In this document: one piece after another, positions 61,134 to 64,000 of the stretch | Numbering within the stretch: position 1 is the first letter of the stretch | How the letters are laid out: each line of letters opens with the position of its first letter | Source of the DNA: Paraburkholderia metrosideri | Lineage (GTDB): Bacteria > Pseudomonadota > Gammaproteobacteria > Burkholderiales > Burkholderiaceae | Length of the DNA stretch: 64,000 nt | Assembly: GCF_904848625.1 (NCBI RefSeq) | Contig: NZ_CAJHCP010000014.1 | Coordinates: forward strand, 62,001 to 126,000 | Direction of reading: 5' to 3' | Translations under genes and position numbers: made by a program | Notes under the pieces: generated by a model | Seen by the model: only the letters and a program-made list of their open reading frames with translations | The model's database searches: none | What the model was told of the DNA's origin: nothing

Positions 61134-63209
61134 ATGGCTACTTTTATCCCTCTGAATGGATGGGGCGTCGACGCTTCGCCGTTTCACGCTGCCGAGCTGC
61201 TGGCGCAGCAGCGCGCGAGGGTGAGCAGTGTGGCGGATTCGTCCGGGCGTCGCGGGATCCGGCGGTATATGCCGGATCAGCACCGGCAGTTTTTCTCGGA
61301 ACAGCCGTTCATGGTGTTCGGCGGGGTCGATGCAAACGGTCAGCCGTGGGCCACGTTGCGCGCGGGTACGCCGGGTTTCGTGTCGTCTCCGGATGCGAAT
61401 ACGCTTCGTATCGAAGGCGGCGCGTTGCCCGGCGATCCGCTTGCCGGCACGTGGCAGACCGGCGCAATGATCGGCGGATTGGGATTGCAGCCGCAAACGC
61501 GTCGACGTAACCGGATCAACGGTAAGGTGAGGTCCGCGGAAGGGGGCGCACTGTTAGTCGACGTGACGCAGAGTTTCGGCAATTGCGCGAAGTACATTCA
61601 GAGCCGTACGCCGACTTTCGTGGAGCGCGACGCCGGCGCAGGTTCGATTCAGACAGAAGTCGCGGCACAACTCAGCGATGCGGACCGCGCACTATTGGCG
61701 AGAGCGGACACGTTCTTTATTGCCAGCGCGAATCTCGGCGAAGACGCGCAGCTTGCGCGCGGTGTCGATGTTTCGCATCGCGGCGGTGCGCCGGGCTTCG
61801 TTCGCGTGGATGATGCAAACACCCTGACCACGCCGGACTACAGCGGCAATAACTTCTTCAATACGATCGGCAATCTGATCCATGATCCGCGCGCCGGTTT
61901 ATTGTTTATCGATTTCGCAACGGGGGACCTGCTCTATCTCGCGGTACGCGCGGAAGTGATCTGGGAAGGGAAAGAACTGGCGGCATTCGACGGCGCGCAG
62001 CGAGTGGTGCGTTTTCATATCGACGAAGTGCGGCGCAGTGCGGGCGCATTGCCGTTCCGCTGGTCCGAGGTCGAATTGGCACCGCAGTTCGCAGCGATGG
62101 TGCGTGACGCGGCTGACGCGCAGAAACCAACGCCTGTCGCGGCTCCGGCACCGTTGTGGCAGAACTTGAAAGTCGCAGCGATTGTCGATGAAACCTCGTC
62201 CATTCGCTCGTTTTATTTCGAATCGGTCGACGGTACGCCTTTGCCGTCATTCAAGCCCGGCCAATTCCTGCCAATCCGGGTGCCCGCGTCGGACTCAGGC
62301 GAACCGCTGTTACGGACTTACACGCTTTCCGATTCGCACGACGCGCGGCGTTACCGGATCAGCGTGAAGCGCGAAGGTGTCGCGTCGAACTGGCTGCACG
62401 ACCGGCTCGCAGCGGGCGCGTTGATCGAAGCGAAGCGGCCGGCCGGGGCCTTTACTTACGATGAGGAAAGTCAGCGCCCTGCGGTATTCATTTCAGCGGG
62501 CATTGGCATTACACCGATGATGGCGATGCTGCATCATTCGTTGAAATCAGTCGCGCAGGGCGGCTCGCAGACGGGTAAGCGGGTGTTTTTCTTTCATGGC
62601 GCACGTAGCGACCGGGAGCGGCCATTCAGCGCTCATCTGAAAGAACTCGCGAGGCGTCATCCCGCGGTGTCGCTGCATCTGTTCGATAGTGCTGGCGATG
62701 CAACGACCGAAGGGGTGTCGGTTGGCCGCGTCGATATTGCTGCATTAAAGCGGGTGCTGCCGTTCGACGATTACGACTTTTACCTGTGCGGTCCCGAGAC
62801 GTTCATGCGTGATCTTTACGAGGGATTGCGCGGCTTGAATGTCGCCGATGAGCGGATCCGCTTCGAGGCATTCGGGCCTGCCAGCGTGAAGCGCACGGGC
62901 AAGCGTGTCGAGATGGCAGAGCCGGTGACGTCTGACGTCAACGCGATCCCCGTGACTTTCGCCAGGTCGGTGCGCACGCTTCAATGGTCGCCGCGCGATG
63001 GCAGCCTGCTCGAACTCGCCGAGGCGCATGGTATCGACGCGCCGTCGAGTTGCCGGTCGGGCATGTGTGGCACGTGTTCGACCCATCTGCTGTCGGGTCA
63101 GGTGCGATATGACGGTGAAGTCGAAGCGGAGATCGAAGCCGGATCGGCGCTCGTTTGCATGGCGCGGCCGGTGGTGGGCAGCGAAACGGATCTGGTGCTG
63201 GACCTGTGA
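61134..63209 (+). CDS. PNPOx-FNR-ferredoxin fusion oxidoreductase
   Basis: A 691-residue three-part protein: an N-terminal pyridoxamine-phosphate-oxidase-like flavin domain (about 50-310), a ferredoxin-reductase module (about 345-585; LLRTYTLSD and SAGIGITPMMAM, FYLCGPETFM) and a C-terminal plant-type 2Fe-2S domain (about 605-691; CRSGMCGTCSTHLL). The order suggests NAD(P)H electrons pass via FAD and 2Fe-2S to the PNPOx domain or a partner. It is downstream of GST and regulated, perhaps, by the divergent LysR. Reaction unknown. Confidence 0.9.
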   Translation: MATFIPLNGWGVDASPFHAAELLAQQRARVSSVADSSGRRGIRRYMPDQHRQFFSEQPFMVFGGVDANGQPWATLRAGTPGFVSSPDANTLRIEGGALPGDPLAGTWQTGAMIGGLGLQPQTRRRNRINGKVRSAEGGALLVDVTQSFGNCAKYIQSRTPTFVERDAGAGSIQTEVAAQLSDADRALLARADTFFIASANLGEDAQLARGVDVSHRGGAPGFVRVDDANTLTTPDYSGNNFFNTIGNLIHDPRAGLLFIDFATGDLLYLAVRAEVIWEGKELAAFDGAQRVVRFHIDEVRRSAGALPFRWSEVELAPQFAAMVRDAADAQKPTPVAAPAPLWQNLKVAAIVDETSSIRSFYFESVDGTPLPSFKPGQFLPIRVPASDSGEPLLRTYTLSDSHDARRYRISVKREGVASNWLHDRLAAGALIEAKRPAGAFTYDEESQRPAVFISAGIGITPMMAMLHHSLKSVAQGGSQTGKRVFFFHGARSDRERPFSAHLKELARRHPAVSLHLFDSAGDATTEGVSVGRVDIAALKRVLPFDDYDFYLCGPETFMRDLYEGLRGLNVADERIRFEAFGPASVKRTGKRVEMAEPVTSDVNAIPVTFARSVRTLQWSPRDGSLLELAEAHGIDAPSSCRSGMCGTCSTHLLSGQVRYDGEVEAEIEAGSALVCMARPVVGSETDLVLDL

Positions 63210-63328
63210 GCGATCAGACCCGGCAGGTTCTGCAGGCCATCACGATCTGCTGTTGCTATCATTGACCGCCCCCGGCTCGATGAGATGAGACCGGTCTGCG
63301 CAGTCAGTCATCTGCAACAAGGAATCGT

Positions 63329-64000
63329 ATGGATCGCCCGATGCGTCAGGTCTGTGTGGTGACGGGCGCGACCAGCGGGATTGGCCGCTGGATCGCGCTC
63401 GGACTGGCTCGTGCCGGCTATCACGTGGTGCTGGTGTGCCGGGATCGACAGCGCTCGATTGCGGTTGCCGACTGGATCGCGCGTGAGGTGCCGGGCTGCA
63501 GCACGGAAACGAAACTCGCCGACCTCAGTTCCCTTCGCGCGACACACGATCTCGGCCAGCAGATTGCAGCGGCGCACCCCCGCTTGTCTTTGCTGGTGAA
63601 TAACGCCGGCATCCTGACCGCACAGCGGCAACTGAGCGCAGAAGGCCGTGAATTGGTATTGACGGTGAATCATCTCGCGCCATTTGTATTGACCGATGCG
63701 CTGGAGGGCGCGCTGCGGGCTGGCAGCCCGGCGCGGATCGTCAATGTGGGTTCATCGACATCGGATCGGGCATGGATCGATCCAGACAATCTGGAGCTGG
63801 CCCATCACTGGAGAATGGTGCGCGCGTACCGGCGCTCCAAGCTCGCCATGATGATGTCGACGTTCGCGCGCGCAGAGCGTCTGCGTGGCAGCGGTGTGGT
63901 GGCCAACGTGGTCCATCCCGGCATGGTGGCGACCGATCTGGTCCGCGAGCGTGGCGCAACAGGCCTCGTGTGGCGACTGCTTGCGCCGTTGCTGCGCACG
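63329..64000 (+). CDS. Short-chain dehydrogenase, 3' end cut by window
   Basis: The frame stays open for 224 codons to the right edge. The cofactor motif VTGATSGIGRWIA (about 11-23), NNAG near residue 90, the Ser in VNVGSSTSD, and YRRSK as Tyr/Lys mark it as an SDR of the retinol-dehydrogenase-like branch (NHLAPFVLT). AAGGAATC precedes the ATG. Whether it is cotranscribed with the fusion oxidoreductase (119-bp gap) is unclear. Confidence 0.9.
   Translation, partial: MDRPMRQVCVVTGATSGIGRWIALGLARAGYHVVLVCRDRQRSIAVADWIAREVPGCSTETKLADLSSLRATHDLGQQIAAAHPRLSLLVNNAGILTAQRQLSAEGRELVLTVNHLAPFVLTDALEGALRAGSPARIVNVGSSTSDRAWIDPDNLELAHHWRMVRAYRRSKLAMMMSTFARAERLRGSGVVANVVHPGMVATDLVRERGATGLVWRLLAPLLRT

Noticed and set aside
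1..64000. tRNA, rRNA, transposase or phage genes
   Set aside because: I found none on reading both strands; weak short tRNA-like folds cannot be excluded without a search tool.

Overview
The window looks like chromosomal DNA of a Burkholderiaceae bacterium, most likely Paraburkholderia or a close relative. The basis is high GC with strong third-position GC bias, two Burkholderia-type Gram-negative porins, a small secreted DUF4148-like protein, and gene orders for choline and glycine-betaine use typical of this family. I saw no rRNA, tRNA, CRISPR array, transposase or phage gene. The first gene (IclR regulator) is cut at its 5' end and the last (SDR) at its 3' end.

Left third (1-17.5 kb): an acyl-CoA catabolic locus of unknown substrate. 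An IclR regulator faces an acyl-CoA dehydrogenase. The divergent plus-strand operon encodes an SDR, a second acyl-CoA dehydrogenase, two acyl-CoA ligases and a second SDR. A minus-strand livHMGF plus binding-protein ABC importer follows, then a class II aldolase-like gene, a porin and a small secreted protein. A palindrome of the form TTCTGC-N3-GCAGAA recurs in the intergenic regions of this part and is a candidate operator for the IclR protein.

Middle and right (18-59.5 kb): an almost complete route from choline-O-sulfate to pyruvate. Uptake uses ChoV/ChoW and three periplasmic binding proteins (21.4, 52.5 and 57.1 kb). BetC releases choline; BetA and BetB oxidise it to glycine betaine under BetI. 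GbcAB gives dimethylglycine, DgcAB with a dedicated ETF gives sarcosine, and SoxBDAG gives glycine. GlyA makes serine and SdaA deaminates it to pyruvate. FdhA and PurU deal with the one-carbon by-products. Three GlxA-type AraC regulators (GbdR/SouR-like), BetI and a LysR protein control it. A direct repeat of GTCGC with an exact 21-bp period occurs upstream of choV, sdaA-sox, fdhA, the betaine binding-protein gene and, more weakly, the second porin gene; it is a candidate binding site for one of the GlxA regulators.

Passengers and edges: an MFS transporter and an AmpC-type beta-lactamase sit between the sox and bet operons. The right edge (59.4-64 kb) holds a LysR regulator divergent from a GST gene, a large PNPOx-FNR-ferredoxin fusion oxidoreductase and a truncated SDR. 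A 98-bp tandem repeat with covarying hairpins lies just upstream of choV, and a single related copy lies just upstream of the first acyl-CoA ligase gene.
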